The notes beneath the pieces were generated by a model. It was given only the letters and a program-made list of their open reading frames with translations, did no database searches and was not told the origin of the DNA. Position numbers and translations under genes: made by a program. Shown one piece after another: positions 7,835-15,937 of a stretch of DNA of 24,312 nucleotides. The first letter of the stretch is position 1. Every line of letters starts with the position of its first letter. This stretch comes from Spirogloea muscicola (taxonomy: Eukaryota > Streptophyta > Zygnematophyceae > Spirogloeales > Spirogloeaceae), in assembly GCA_009602725.1 (NCBI GenBank), contig WELB01000374.1, forward strand, positions 6,117 to 30,428, in the 5' to 3' direction.

Positions 7835-8352
7835 TGTAGAGAATCTCGCCCTGAACACGCACTTAGAGAGAGAGTCTCCTTATTGTATTCGAGCATAGGG
7901 GGTTTAGGGGCCAACCACTACACAAGGAAGCACAAGCGCATAGCGCAGCGGAAGACAGGCCCTGTGGCGCCGCCTTGACGGCGACTCCACCTCCTGGGCA
8001 CAGGCCGGCGCAGCAGGCCCCGCAGCGCAGTGCGGCGGCGGCTGCGGCGGCGAGCAGCGGCCACGCTGCTCCGAGGCTTCCCGGGCCCGAACTCATTGAT
8101 GAGCCACAGCCCCTGAGGCTCCTTAGTGCTTCCCGTGCCACCCCCCCTCCAGGGGTGTGAGCAGGTTCGCCCCAAGGCCCGCCTTGCGGCGGGCCCAAAG
8201 AAAAGATCCGCCCTTGAACGGGCGGATCCTGGCGAGGGGTATTTCGGGACGGGCGGAGCCCGCCCCCGGGCGGGCCACTTGCCCGGCCCAAATAGTCGGT
8301 CATGTAATGCCAACAGAGCCATGTGGCTTGACCAGACGGCTGTTTCATTACA
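7835..8352 (-). repeat. 5' LTR of the minus-strand element (~518 bp)
   Basis: It starts TGTAATGAAACAG (8352) and ends GATTCTCTACA (7835), i.e. TG...CA next to the primer-binding site. It contains the promoter block GGGTGGCACGGGAAGCACTA, a hairpin at 7969-7985, a CCACAGGG block, CTTCCGCTGCGC and a CCCCTAAACCCCC stretch. All align with the plus-strand LTRs. The block is followed by TAAGG instead of TATAAG, so the TATA seems lost. The 8352 boundary is inferred from the TG start alone. Confidence 0.75.
7969..7985 (-). other. R/U5 hairpin of the 5' LTR
   Basis: GTCGCC pairs with GGCGGC (one G-U) around GTCAA on the minus strand. GCCACAGGG follows. Confidence 0.55.
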
Positions 8353-8471
8353 CCCAAGGCGCCGCTTCGCGCCTCCTTGGAGCCGCCCAAGGCGCCGCTC
8401 TCCGTGTCCCCTTCGTCCGGCCTGCCCCTTCGGAGGAGGGCCTTGGGGGCGACCCTCGTCACACCCTCGGG

Positions 8472-8476
8472 GGAGG
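8472..8476 (+). repeat. Target-site duplication GGAGG, left copy
   Basis: This GGAGG directly precedes the TG start of the 714-bp insertion. The second copy is at 9191-9195. The uninterrupted site is seen once in the related LTR near 13972-13978. Confidence 0.7.
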
Positions 8477-9190
8477 TGTACCGAACTTACATGGCTGGAA
8501 TGTCAATGCAGCAGTAGTGTATTGACAGATGCCTCGAGACTATACACCTCATCCGGCTGACAATTGAATTTGACTGTCAGTGCCGCAGGAAAGGCTTGAC
8601 AGATGCCTGGAGACGGACATTTCACCAGGCTGGAAACTGGATTCAACCGTGAGCTGAGGAGCGGCGCCACCCGGAGTCGTGACGCGCGAGAAAGCATGAT
8701 GCTGGCGCTGGAACGGCGACGGGAGGCGGCAGCGCTGTAGACTGTCTTGACGGCATCGTTAGCCGTTAGTCTTGAGGGGAACCGTAGCCGGCTCACGATA
8801 GCCAGAGGGTAGTAGACCGTCAGCTACTATTGACGGCGCATTGACGGGGGACCGTCAGTATGGCGGTGGTGGCTGATGGATGGGTAGATTGTCGGTGGTA
8901 GCCCGTTGTTAGCCGTCGACAGATCGTGGACGGGTCGGGTCGTCAACGCTAGACTGGGTGCCAATTGTTTCATCCGGGCCCGTATGGCCGGGCTCGCAGT
9001 CCGTCGGGCTATATAGGGGGCACCCGAGATAGGAGAGGGGGTGACTTGTTCACCTAACCTCGGACCCCTGGACACTTGCCCCTGCAGTAACCGATGCTCA
9101 TTTTTACCGTTGCAGCCCCATTCCAATGCCTCCCCGCTTTTTCTTGCTCTGCCGGCAGCCCGGGCTTGGCGATCAACAGCATTCCTTGCA
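8477..9190. mobile_element. 714-bp insertion with TG...CA ends, probable solo LTR
   Basis: It starts TGTACCGAAC and ends CATTCCTTGCA, flanked by GGAGG on both sides. It has no coding potential. It contains two copies of TTGACAGATGCCTSGAGAC (8522-8540, 8596-8614), many CCGTCAG/TTGACGG words (8747-8862) and a possible TATA (GGGCTATATAGG near 9007). Length, ends and 5-bp duplication fit a solo LTR of another family; a non-autonomous element is the alternative. Other LTRs of the window do not share its sequence. Confidence 0.65.
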
Positions 9191-9195
9191 GGAGG
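9191..9195 (+). repeat. Target-site duplication GGAGG, right copy
   Basis: It immediately follows the CA end of the insertion, and the interrupted LTR promoter block resumes with GGTGGCAG. Confidence 0.7.
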
Positions 9196-9212
9196 GGTGG
9201 CAGATGGAACGC

Positions 9213-9220
9213 TATATAAG
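9213..9220 (+). promoter_or_regulatory. TATA box of LTR-1
   Basis: TATATAAG lies 15-20 bp after the GGGTGGCA-GAAC block. The same spacing is seen at 13992 (TATAAG) and 12580 (TATAAG). Confidence 0.65.
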
Positions 9221-9414
9221 TAGTAGGCCTAGGCCGGGCTCCCCAGTACGACGAATGCCGACAGAGACACAGCCCTGCTGCTGCCTAGCCAGCCCCGCTG
9301 CTGCCTGCTGCCGCTGCCGCCGCCACAGCACTACTGCCGCCGCCTGCTGCCCAGCCCGTCGCCGCAGCTCGTCGCTGTGGGCCCCGCCGGCTCTCTGTAA
9401 ATTCATGGTGGAGT

Positions 9415-9432
9415 CACCGCCATAGGTCGGTG
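9415..9432 (+). other. R/U5 hairpin of LTR-1
   Basis: CACCG pairs with CGGTG around an 8-base loop, then CCTCAGGG. The stem sequence differs from that of LTR-2 (CGCCGCC/GGCGGCG) while pairing is kept. Confidence 0.5.
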
Positions 9433-9578
9433 CCTCAGGGTAAGACTTCCGCTGCGCTCTATGCGCGTGTGTGCGTTGGCGTTCTCCTGTATGAGGGTTG
9501 TCTCCTAAACACCCTATGCTTGAATCCAGACCAGGACATTCTGACCCTAAGTGTGTGATTAGGGACAGGGATGCTACA

Positions 9579-9767
9579 GGCTTGGTGCCACATCAGCATG
9601 CCTTCACTTTGAACGTCATGGATGCACTGTACAATGTGGCTCTCGGCGCCGTGTCGTTTGTAAATGAGCAGACCTGTAAACTGCCTCGGGCTGCTGGAAC
9701 TTCGACTCTGCCGTTCGCCACGCTGATGAAGAAGCTGCTGCACAAGCAAGCGGTCGAGTCCGCGTAG
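9579..9767 (+). pseudogene. Gypsy pol fragment: protease-RT linker, plus-strand element
   Basis: The DNA aligns with 5200-5040 of the minus element (TGCCACATCAGCATGCCTT is shared almost exactly). In the original frame it reads LGATSACLHFE and is soon stopped. It joins the end of LTR-1 directly, so primer-binding site, gag and protease are deleted. Confidence 0.65.
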
Positions 9768-9777
9768 CTTGTCCTAA

Positions 9778-10430
9778 ATGACGTCGTGCGACGAGGCTGC
9801 CCATGATGCGTATGTGAGTGCTGAGTCCTCACAGGGCGGTGTTCTTGATAATCTGTTTAATGAGTACTCGGGTGCGGTGACCGAAGTGCTCCCGGACGGT
9901 CTACCTCCTCACCGAGGAGTGGCTCATGACATTTTGTTAGAGCCATGCGCTGAGCCGCCGTGAAGGCCGATGTGCCGACTGATTCCTCTCGAAGTAGGGG
10001 ACGTACAACGCCAAGGTCCACTTGCTAAGGAAGGGTCATAGGAGCCTTCTTTGTCGCCGTACGGTGCACGAATCCTCTTCGTGATGAACAAAGACGGCAA
10101 TCTTCGAATGTGCATAGTCGATCGAGCTCTTGGCAAGCTCACTATCAAGCACTGATACCTTTTGCCACGTGGGCAAAATTTGGGATATGCGTCGACCCCA
10201 AGACGACTTTGGTCGTACGGGATTGGCCTGTGCCACGGAATGTGCTGCATTCTCTGTGAATTTGCGAATGACTTCCGGAATTTCCTACAAGGGAATGGGT
10301 ACATGGCACTTCCTCTTACGCGGCTCACTCGGAAGGACATACTCAAAGAAAGCTCGTCCGAATGCCAGAGGGCATTTGAGGATTCCCAACAGGCACATAC
10401 ATCCCGCCTGTTCCAGCCTTTCCTCGAGAA
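9778..10430 (+). pseudogene. Reverse transcriptase remnant, palm core deleted
   Basis: Recognisable in order: LFNEYSGAVTEVLPDG and PHRGVAHDILLEP (9845-9955). Next is SPYGARILFVMNKDGNLRMC, continuing to LGKLTIKH, a TGA stop (10153-10155) and YLLPR (to 10170). Then come VDPK and VRDWPVPRNV (from about 10189) and NFLQGNGYMALPLTRLTRKD in a shifted frame. These are the fingers and the connection of a Ty3/gypsy RT. The region between YPLPR and VDPKK, which holds the YxDD catalytic motif, is missing. Several stops and frameshifts add to this. Inactive. Confidence 0.8.
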
Positions 10431-10790
10431 GGCGTGCCGTATGAGCTGATTTATGACGCCTCTTTGTCCGGCATTGTGCCATGCTCTTGCCACCCGTTAG
10501 CGTTCGAGAGCCGTCTGCTGATCCCCGCCGAGCGCTTTCAAGCTACGGGTGAGCAAAAGCTGCTGGCTGTGGTGCACGCCTTACGTATTCGGCGTTGCTA
10601 CCTGGAAGCTGTGGTTAAAACTAGGAACGGATAATTGCCCGTTGACGTACTTCCACTCTCAACAGCTACTGACGAGGCGACAAGCTCTGTGGTCTAGTTG
10701 ATGGCATCATTCTGATTCCAGTGGGACTACCGCCCTGGAATGATCAATGTTGCGGACAGGTGAGCCGCAACATTGCAGAGGCTGCTGCGG
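10431..10790 (+). pseudogene. RNase H remnant of gypsy pol
   Basis: PYELIYDASLSGI, PLAFESRLLIPAERF and TGEQKLLAVVHALR match the Ty3/gypsy RNase H domain (the Asp of YDAS is one catalytic carboxylate). After a frameshift, FQWDYRPGMINVAD near 10710-10760 is the conserved end of the domain. Stops and small indels make it non-functional. Confidence 0.8.
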
Positions 10791-11094
10791 TAGCTGCCTT
10801 CAACACGTCGGGAGTTCAAGAGGCAGGCATGCGTCCTACTCGTGGCGCTTCTCGGCAACCTACTATCAACCTCTCTTATGTGCACGTGCCTATTTGTGAT
10901 GGGTATGGCACCGACCCTTGGTTGAGGTGGCAACCAATGTATGCACAGTCTCCAATGACAATGGATTTGGTGGCACGGCGACGCCATTGGGTTCCGAGAC
11001 TACAATGCCGTGCATAGCACCATCATGCAGGAGCCGCATGATATGCCTTAGAGTGATCATCTTGGAGTCAATCAGACCAAAAGGCTGAGAAGGG

Positions 11095-11900
11095 CCTCTT
11101 CTGGTGGCCCACGTACACGCTATTGTAAAAAGCTGTGCCACATGCCAGCGAAGCAAGGCAATCTCTGGCAAGCGAACCGGAATATCTTGACCCCTAAAGT
11201 CTCCTGAGCGAGATCGAGCTGATGTGAGTGTGGAAATCATGACACAATCGCCTAACTTGCGGAACTGATTCTGCCATTATCGTCTTTGTGGATCCGTAGA
11301 GCAAAGTGGCGCACTTTGCTCCAACGACCATGCTTCGGCGAAGGACTTTGTTGGCATCTTTGTGGATAAGGTGTGGAAGTTGCATGGCGTACCGAGAAGA
11401 TGGTCGCGGACCGTGATCTAGACTTGCGGGTTACTTTTGGAAAAATTATTTTGCAAGCTTAATTCAAGAAGCAGGCCATGTCCACTGCCTTTCATCCCCA
11501 ACGCGATGGACAAACCGAGAGAATGGAAAGAGTTTGCCAAGGACATGCTCAGGCATTAGAGTCAGACCGACTGCGATGCATTTCTGGTTGCGTGCCAAGC
11601 GTGCTGTGAACATTGCCTGTCATGAATGCACCAGAGCGACACCCTTCTTCCTCAATAACGGTCACCATCTCCGAGCACCTTTGCAGGTGGAGAGGCCGGA
11701 CAGTGTCCCCGGCCGCATGCTGACCAACGTCGGAAGGTGTCTTCTTCGACGTGGGTGCTGCGGTACTGATGAGTACAACGCAACTGTCCTTGCGGGCACT
11801 GGGTACGCGAACGTTGCTAACCCAGTGGGGACTCCCCCCTTGGTACGCCTTTTGGCGAGGTGTCCTACGAGCTTGGTACACCGGTACAATGGAAGACTCG
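11095..11900 (+). pseudogene. Integrase remnant of gypsy pol
   Basis: Pieces in order: VKSCATCQRSKA (CxxC of the HHCC zinc finger, about 11125-11162), IVFVDP-stop-SKVAHFAP (about 11278-11320), DFVGIFVDKVWKLHGVPRRMVADRDLD (in two parts, 11340-11425), STAFHPQRDGQTERME (11480-11525), VNIACHECTRATPFFLN (11606-11660) and GEVSYELGTPV (about 11855-11890). The order after RNase H puts the element in Ty3/gypsy. There are many stops and frameshifts. Confidence 0.8.
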
Positions 11901-12200
11901 TACTTTGATCCACGTGTTTCAGATCCGGACCTTTCCATTTTCAATGGCCGCGTCCAACCGCCCCCACCTCCTCTCTTGCTTAGGATCTGCTATGAGCACG
12001 AGATGGATTAAATCACACCGGGACAGATTCCGTGAGCGCAATAGCCTGCCGCCAACTTTGCTATTTGGCAGGATGCTCTGCGGAACTACTTCGCGACGGA
12101 TGGTGACTCCCCTCCGCTGCGTAGTTGCTGCAACCGTTGGATGTCATGTCCTTCGGTTGATTGCTATTCCCGAGGACGTCAACGATCAAGTGGGAGGGTA
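11901..12200 (+). other. 3' end of the plus-strand element with polypurine tract
   Basis: Decayed post-integrase sequence; no chromodomain could be read. It ends CCCGAGGACGTCAACGATC then AAGTGGGAGGG (12189-12199), a polypurine tract just before the TG of the next LTR. The same arrangement is at 13690-13721. Confidence 0.55.
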
Positions 12201-12897
12201 TGTAATGTTCCCACCGTTGTAAGCACTAATCAGCGCTGTTTAATGATTACGTGAGTGCAGACGCACAGTACGTTCTTGTGCCAATCTGGCACTCGTCCCG
12301 TTATCGTCCTTACGGACCTGGCTCTGCCAGGTAGCTACAGGGGGTCCCACCCAAAAGCCCAGGTAGCTCCAGGTGGGTCGGTCCCGCCCGTGCTAGACGC
12401 CATATCATGTCGCGGTAGTTGTGCAACCGAAGCGCCGCTGCGTGCCTCCGGCAGTTGCACAACCGATGCGCCGCTTGGTGTCGCCCACCAGTATGACTCC
12501 CCATCGCGAGCCCACCCTTCGGGGTAGGCAATGGGGCGGCCCCTAAATACCCAAGGGGAAGGGTGGCACGGAGAAGCACTATAAGGGGTTGGCATCGACC
12601 CTCCTGATGGAGCTGGGATCGTTGAAGCTAAAGATAGGCGCAGCCCTGCTGCTGCCTGCTGCCGCAGCCCGTTGCCAACAGATCGCTGCCGGCGTGCTGC
12701 GAGGCGTTTTTGGCTGGTCCTTGGGGGCCTAGCTGCGGGCTGGTGCCCAGGAGGTGGGGACGCTGCCTGACGGCAGTGGCACAGGGCCAAGACTTCCGCT
12801 GCGCGCTGACGCGCGATTGCTTTTACTGTAGGAAGTTTGCTCGTGAAGCCCCTATGTCCGATAATAAATAACGTGACCGCCTAAATGCCTGTGTACA
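12201..12897 (+). repeat. LTR (LTR-A), 3' LTR of the plus-strand pol remnant
   Basis: It starts TGTAATGTTCCC after a polypurine tract. It carries the promoter block at 12561-12580 and TATAAG (12580-12585), a CTGCTGCC leader, the shared word GTGCCCAGGAGGTGG, a hairpin at 12761-12778, ACAGGG and AAGACTTCCGCTGCGC. The end at 12897 (TGTACA) is tentative. U3 (direct repeat around 12415-12475: GTTGCACAACCGA...GCGCCGC) is unlike LTR-1 and LTR-2, so it is a diverged subfamily. Confidence 0.68.
12761..12778 (+). other. R/U5 hairpin of LTR-A
   Basis: CGCTGCC pairs with GGCAGTG (seven pairs, one G-U) around TGAC, followed by GCACAGGG. Confidence 0.6.
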
Positions 12898-13721
12898 GGG
12901 TCGGGTCAATTAAAGTGCGCGTGAAGACTCTCCTGGTTTTGTCCGTCACGGAAGTGGAACTCGTTGTCACACTTCCTCACTACTGGGCAGGATGGCCAGG
13001 CGTGCAGACCACCACCAACTGGTTGGCTAAGTACTTGAGAAGAGTAGACGGCTGGGCACGCCCCAGTCCTGTGTCAGACGGACCAAGGTATCCCCTTGCC
13101 AAGGCCTTCTGAAGTCGACGCTCGCCCGTGCGCATCCGACCGCAGGGACTTTACTTCCTCACACAGCGCCCCCATGAGGGAGGACACCGCAGGCCCCACA
13201 GCAGGGACCATTGCCTCAAAGAGCTCCATCAGGCGCACCACGCGCAGAGTCTCCTTACGGGACAAGCCATCAGTGTTTTGCGGGGCGGGTTGGCAGGTCG
13301 ACTAGCGCCTTGGTCAGCTGCGCCACACCAGCAGGTTGTCCTGCCGGCCGAGGAGGACTTGGAGGCGCACTTGAATCGTGCGACTCCAAATCGTGCCTAT
13401 GGAATACTGATGGGCCAGATCAGCGTCCAGTAGACAGCAAATTTCACATCAATACTGCTAAATATCAGCACAGCTGGACTGATGCAGCAGAACAGATGGC
13501 AGAGACGGCAGCACGCTAAGTTTTACCCCCAAACAGCAAAACAAACAAGATGCTGAAGGGCACAAAGGACTAGTCCGGACATCAAATCAGTTCCTGGAGA
13601 TTGGATCGGCCTCCCTCCTTCGCGTCGTACTCCTTAAGGCACCCGTCGCAAGTAATCTACGGGTTCTCCTTACGTACTGTGTCCTTGTTCCCGAGGACGT
13701 TAACATCTAAGTGGGGAGGAA
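12898..13721 (+). other. Internal remnant of another LTR element, ending in a polypurine tract
   Basis: No domain is recognised on either strand. A 63-codon minus frame (13265-13074, SRKETLRVVRLMELFEAMVP...) and short plus frames give no family. The right end, CCCGAGGACGTTAACATC followed by AAGTGGGGAGGAA (13709-13721), parallels 12163-12199 and marks this as the 3' internal end preceding LTR-2. Confidence 0.5.
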
Positions 13722-13991
13722 TGTAACGTCCCCCCGTTTCAACGAGCCAAACGTTCCCAATAAACGGCTTCACGCTCGCGTCACGCGCCAGTCACGCGCG
13801 CCACGCGCCAGTCACGCGCACGTGCCAGTCCCCAGGACTTGTATACCATTCGTCAGGCTCGCGCCACGCAAGCCCGCACCTTGCGCGTCACTCGCCAGTC
13901 GTATCTCCATTGTGCAGGTCCGCTCCTCCGGGGGCCGGACCTTGAGGCTACCCTCGTCACACCCTCCGGGGAGGGGTGGCAGGTGGAACGC

Positions 13992-13997
13992 TATAAG
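13992..13997 (+). promoter_or_regulatory. TATA box of LTR-2
   Basis: TATAAG follows GGGTGGCAGGTGGAACGC at the same spacing as in LTR-1. Confidence 0.65.
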
Positions 13998-14216
13998 TAG
14001 TAGGCCGAGGCCAGACTCTTCAGTCGGACCAGTGACGCCCAGAGAGAGGCATAGCCCTGCTTGCCTGCTGCCGCAGCCGCCGCCCCAGCTCTGCTGCTGC
14101 TGTCTGGTGCCCAGCCCGTCGCTGCAGCCCGTCGCTGCGGACATCGCCGGCCCTCCGTAAGTGCCACGGTTGCGCCTCATCTGGGTCAGCTACTAATCTC
14201 AAACGCTCTGTAGAGT

Positions 14217-14234
14217 CGCCGCCTTCTGGCGGCG
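14217..14234 (+). other. R/U5 hairpin of LTR-2
   Basis: CGCCGCC pairs perfectly with GGCGGCG around TTCT (7 bp), followed by CCTCAGGG. Confidence 0.65.
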
Positions 14235-14393
14235 CCTCAGGGTAAGACTTCCGCTGTGCGATGTGATGCACTTGAGTGCACCGTGTGCGTTGGCGCTCCA
14301 CTATGTAGGGGGTAAGTTCCTAAACCCCCTTGGTCCAAACTCAAGAAGGACGTACTAACCCCTAACTGCGTGTATAGTGATCAGGACGTTACA

Positions 14394-14521
14394 GCCTGTC
14401 TTCGGCTGCGCCGATGCGCTAGCGCTTTGCCTGTCTAGTGGGTTGGTCCCTAAGCCCCCCACAGCCGAACTCAATAAGGAATGCTCACCCTAACTGCGTG
14501 TGTCGGGGCAAGTTCTTTACA
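14394..14521 (+). repeat. U5 end of a further plus-strand LTR
   Basis: CCTGTCTTCGGCTGCGC, TAGTGGGTTGGTCCCTAAGC and TAACTGCGTGTGTCGGGGCA through TTCTTTACA align with the last ~125 bp of the minus-strand 5' LTR (ending GATTCTCTACA). The 5' part is absent; it starts where LTR-2 ends. A related 20-mer (GCCCAGGAGGTGGAGTCGCC) recurs at 14561-14580. Confidence 0.6.
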
Positions 14522-14637
14522 CGATTTGTTTTTCGGCGTGGGTGTTCAAGTGCTGCTAAGGGCCCAGGAGGTGGAGTCGCCGGCCGGGGCATCGCGCAGC
14601 GGCCACAATATCTGGCCCGCACCGTCCCTCCCACATC
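14522..14637 (+). other. Junction between LTR debris and LINE debris
   Basis: It holds the LTR leader word GCCCAGGAGGTGGAGTCGCC (14561-14580), also found in the 5' LTR at 7982-8001. No gene is seen. Confidence 0.4.
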
Positions 14638-15936
14638 GTGGTGAAGGCAGCGTATGCGGCCTTTGACTCCGGCATCTTGGCGTCCGCAGCCACCCTCGTG
14701 CAGCACCCCACGTTCCTCACCACACCAGCTGCGCTGCTGCAGGCCAGCCTGCCGACCAGTCGCGGCGGCTTGGGATGCGGCTCAGTTGCCCGCGTCTGTG
14801 AGGCGGCCTACGTGGGGAACTGGGCTCAGGTTGCAGCCCCTATGTGCCAACGCTTCATCGTCCACGGCCAGCGCGCCCTGGAGCGGGCGGCAGCTGAAGT
14901 GGAGACGGGCCAGCTCCCCTTCCAGGTCGCCCTCCGCTCTGCCCGCGACGGGCTCCTGGCGGTCCACCCCCACATGTCGGAACAGGCCGTCCCCTTCATT
15001 CACCTCGCACACACCCCCGACCTGCGTGCCCAGGCACGCTTCACGGCGGTGGCTGAACAAGCGGCCTCTGACCAGGTGGTGGAGCTTCTCCCTCCGTCTG
15101 ACCTTTGCGGGCGTGCCCGGCTTCTTTCAGCCTCTTCTCCTGGGGCGGCGGCGCTCCCACTCTACGCAGCACTCACCATGCCCGCACGAGATCTACAGGA
15201 CGGCGGTCCACCGGCTCTTGGGCCTCCTCCCTCCCTGCCTCGTGGGCGTCACTCAGTGCGAGTGCGGTGCCCGTCACGCCGACCCTGCGGAGCTGGCCGC
15301 GCATATGCTCCGCTGCACGCACGGGGGCGAGCGGAGCAGCTCCCATGATCTCCTGCGCGATGGTATGCAGGGGGTGTTCATGGAGGCGGGCTTCAAGGTG
15401 GCGGTGGAGAATACCTCAATAATGCCAATCCAGCTGGGCGCGGACGGCCAGCCCCATACACGACGCGCCGACCTGGTCGCCATCCCGCCCGGCCGCGGTC
15501 CCCGCATCACTGCCTACCTGGTGACAATTGACTGCATCGATTCCGCCAATCCCACCAGGTCGGCGTCGTTTGCAGGGCACGCGGTCGGCCTGGCGGCCCG
15601 GAGTAAAGAGCGGAATATGCCGACCACCCGGTTGGTAATGAATTCGCGGCCCTGGCGATCGACGTCCACGTGGCTTCGGCAGCCGCTGGCTGGATCTCCT
15701 TCAGCAGCTTGCCCGTCAGGCCATTGACCGGCGGCCGGGTCTGCCAGGGGTGCTGCCCGGCTTCAACGCCGCCGGTTCGCTCGCCCAAGTCTTTTGCATG
15801 CGCCTGGCGGAATCGTTCCAACGCTCCCTTACCCACGCAGTCCACACGCGCGCAGGACGTGCTCTGGCCGCCGTCTCTGGGTCTCGGCGGAGTGCCTCCT
15901 TCCCGGCAATGCCTCCCACGACTAACTCAGGGATAC
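14638..15936 (+). pseudogene. LINE ORF2 C-terminal remnant, copy P1
   Basis: Frame 1 reads LLQASLPTSRGGLGCGS and AAYVGNWAQV, the post-RT segment typical of algal and plant LINE polyproteins. Near 15185 the frame shifts to HEIYRTAVHRLLGLLPP, then a Cys/His motif CECG...HMLRC with GG-SSSHDLLRDGMQ. TRRADLVAIPPGRGP and YLVTIDC follow and may be remains of a C-terminal nuclease-like domain; this is inference. Another shift near 15680 gives FNAAGSLAQVFCMRLAESFQ and HTRAGRALAAVSG. The copy ends at RLTQGY (15919-15936), matching the LLTRGY ends of other copies but without a stop. 5'-truncated, at least two frameshifts, dead. Confidence 0.72.
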
Positions 15937-15937
15937 C

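Larger units (their letters stand above)
4523..8352 (-). mobile_element. Internally deleted Ty3/gypsy-type LTR retrotransposon
   Basis: Minus-strand order: 5' LTR (8352-7835), tRNA-type primer-binding site (7832-7821), leader, gag (7346-5889), protease region, the first few dozen residues of the RT region, then directly a partial 3' LTR (4823-4523). The rest of pol is missing: RT catalytic core, RNase H and integrase. The shared 301/305-bp segment of the two LTRs is clearly alignable but has many substitutions and small indels, so the insertion is not recent. Assignment to Ty3/gypsy rests on the protease-RT linker and RT start, and on homology to the plus-strand element, where RT and RNase H precede integrase. 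Confidence 0.8.
8341..9578 (+). repeat. Plus-strand LTR (LTR-1), split by a nested insertion
   Basis: The right part (9191-9578) has the promoter block GGGTGGCAGATGGAACGC, TATATAAG, a CTGCTGCC-rich leader, a hairpin, CAGGG-TAAGACTTCCGCTG, and ends GATGCTACA (9578). The left part (to 8476) carries the U3 end CACACCCTCGGGGGAGG. Removing 8477-9190 plus one GGAGG restores a sequence matching the LTR at 13963-13985. The remaining length (about 524 bp) is close to the 518-bp minus LTR. The 8341 start is a guess from a TG overlapping the minus LTR start. Confidence 0.65.
13722..14393 (+). repeat. LTR-2, complete, 672 bp
   Basis: It starts TGTAACGTCC and ends GGACGTTACA, a perfect 10-bp inverted terminal repeat. 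It contains a 20-bp tandem duplication (13781-13820, CACGCGCCAGTCACGCGC type), the U3 end CACACCCTCCGGGGAGG, GGTGGCAGGTGGAACGC, TATAAG (13992-13997), a leader rich in GCTGCC, the hairpin 14217-14234 and TCAGGGTAAGACTTCCGCTG. It is the best-defined LTR in the window and the reference for the others. Confidence 0.82.

Noticed and set aside
14654-15727. 357-codon plus frame as an intact LINE protein
   Set aside because: Its first half is out of frame with the conserved segment in the 14638 frame; a frameshift near 15185 joins two broken parts.
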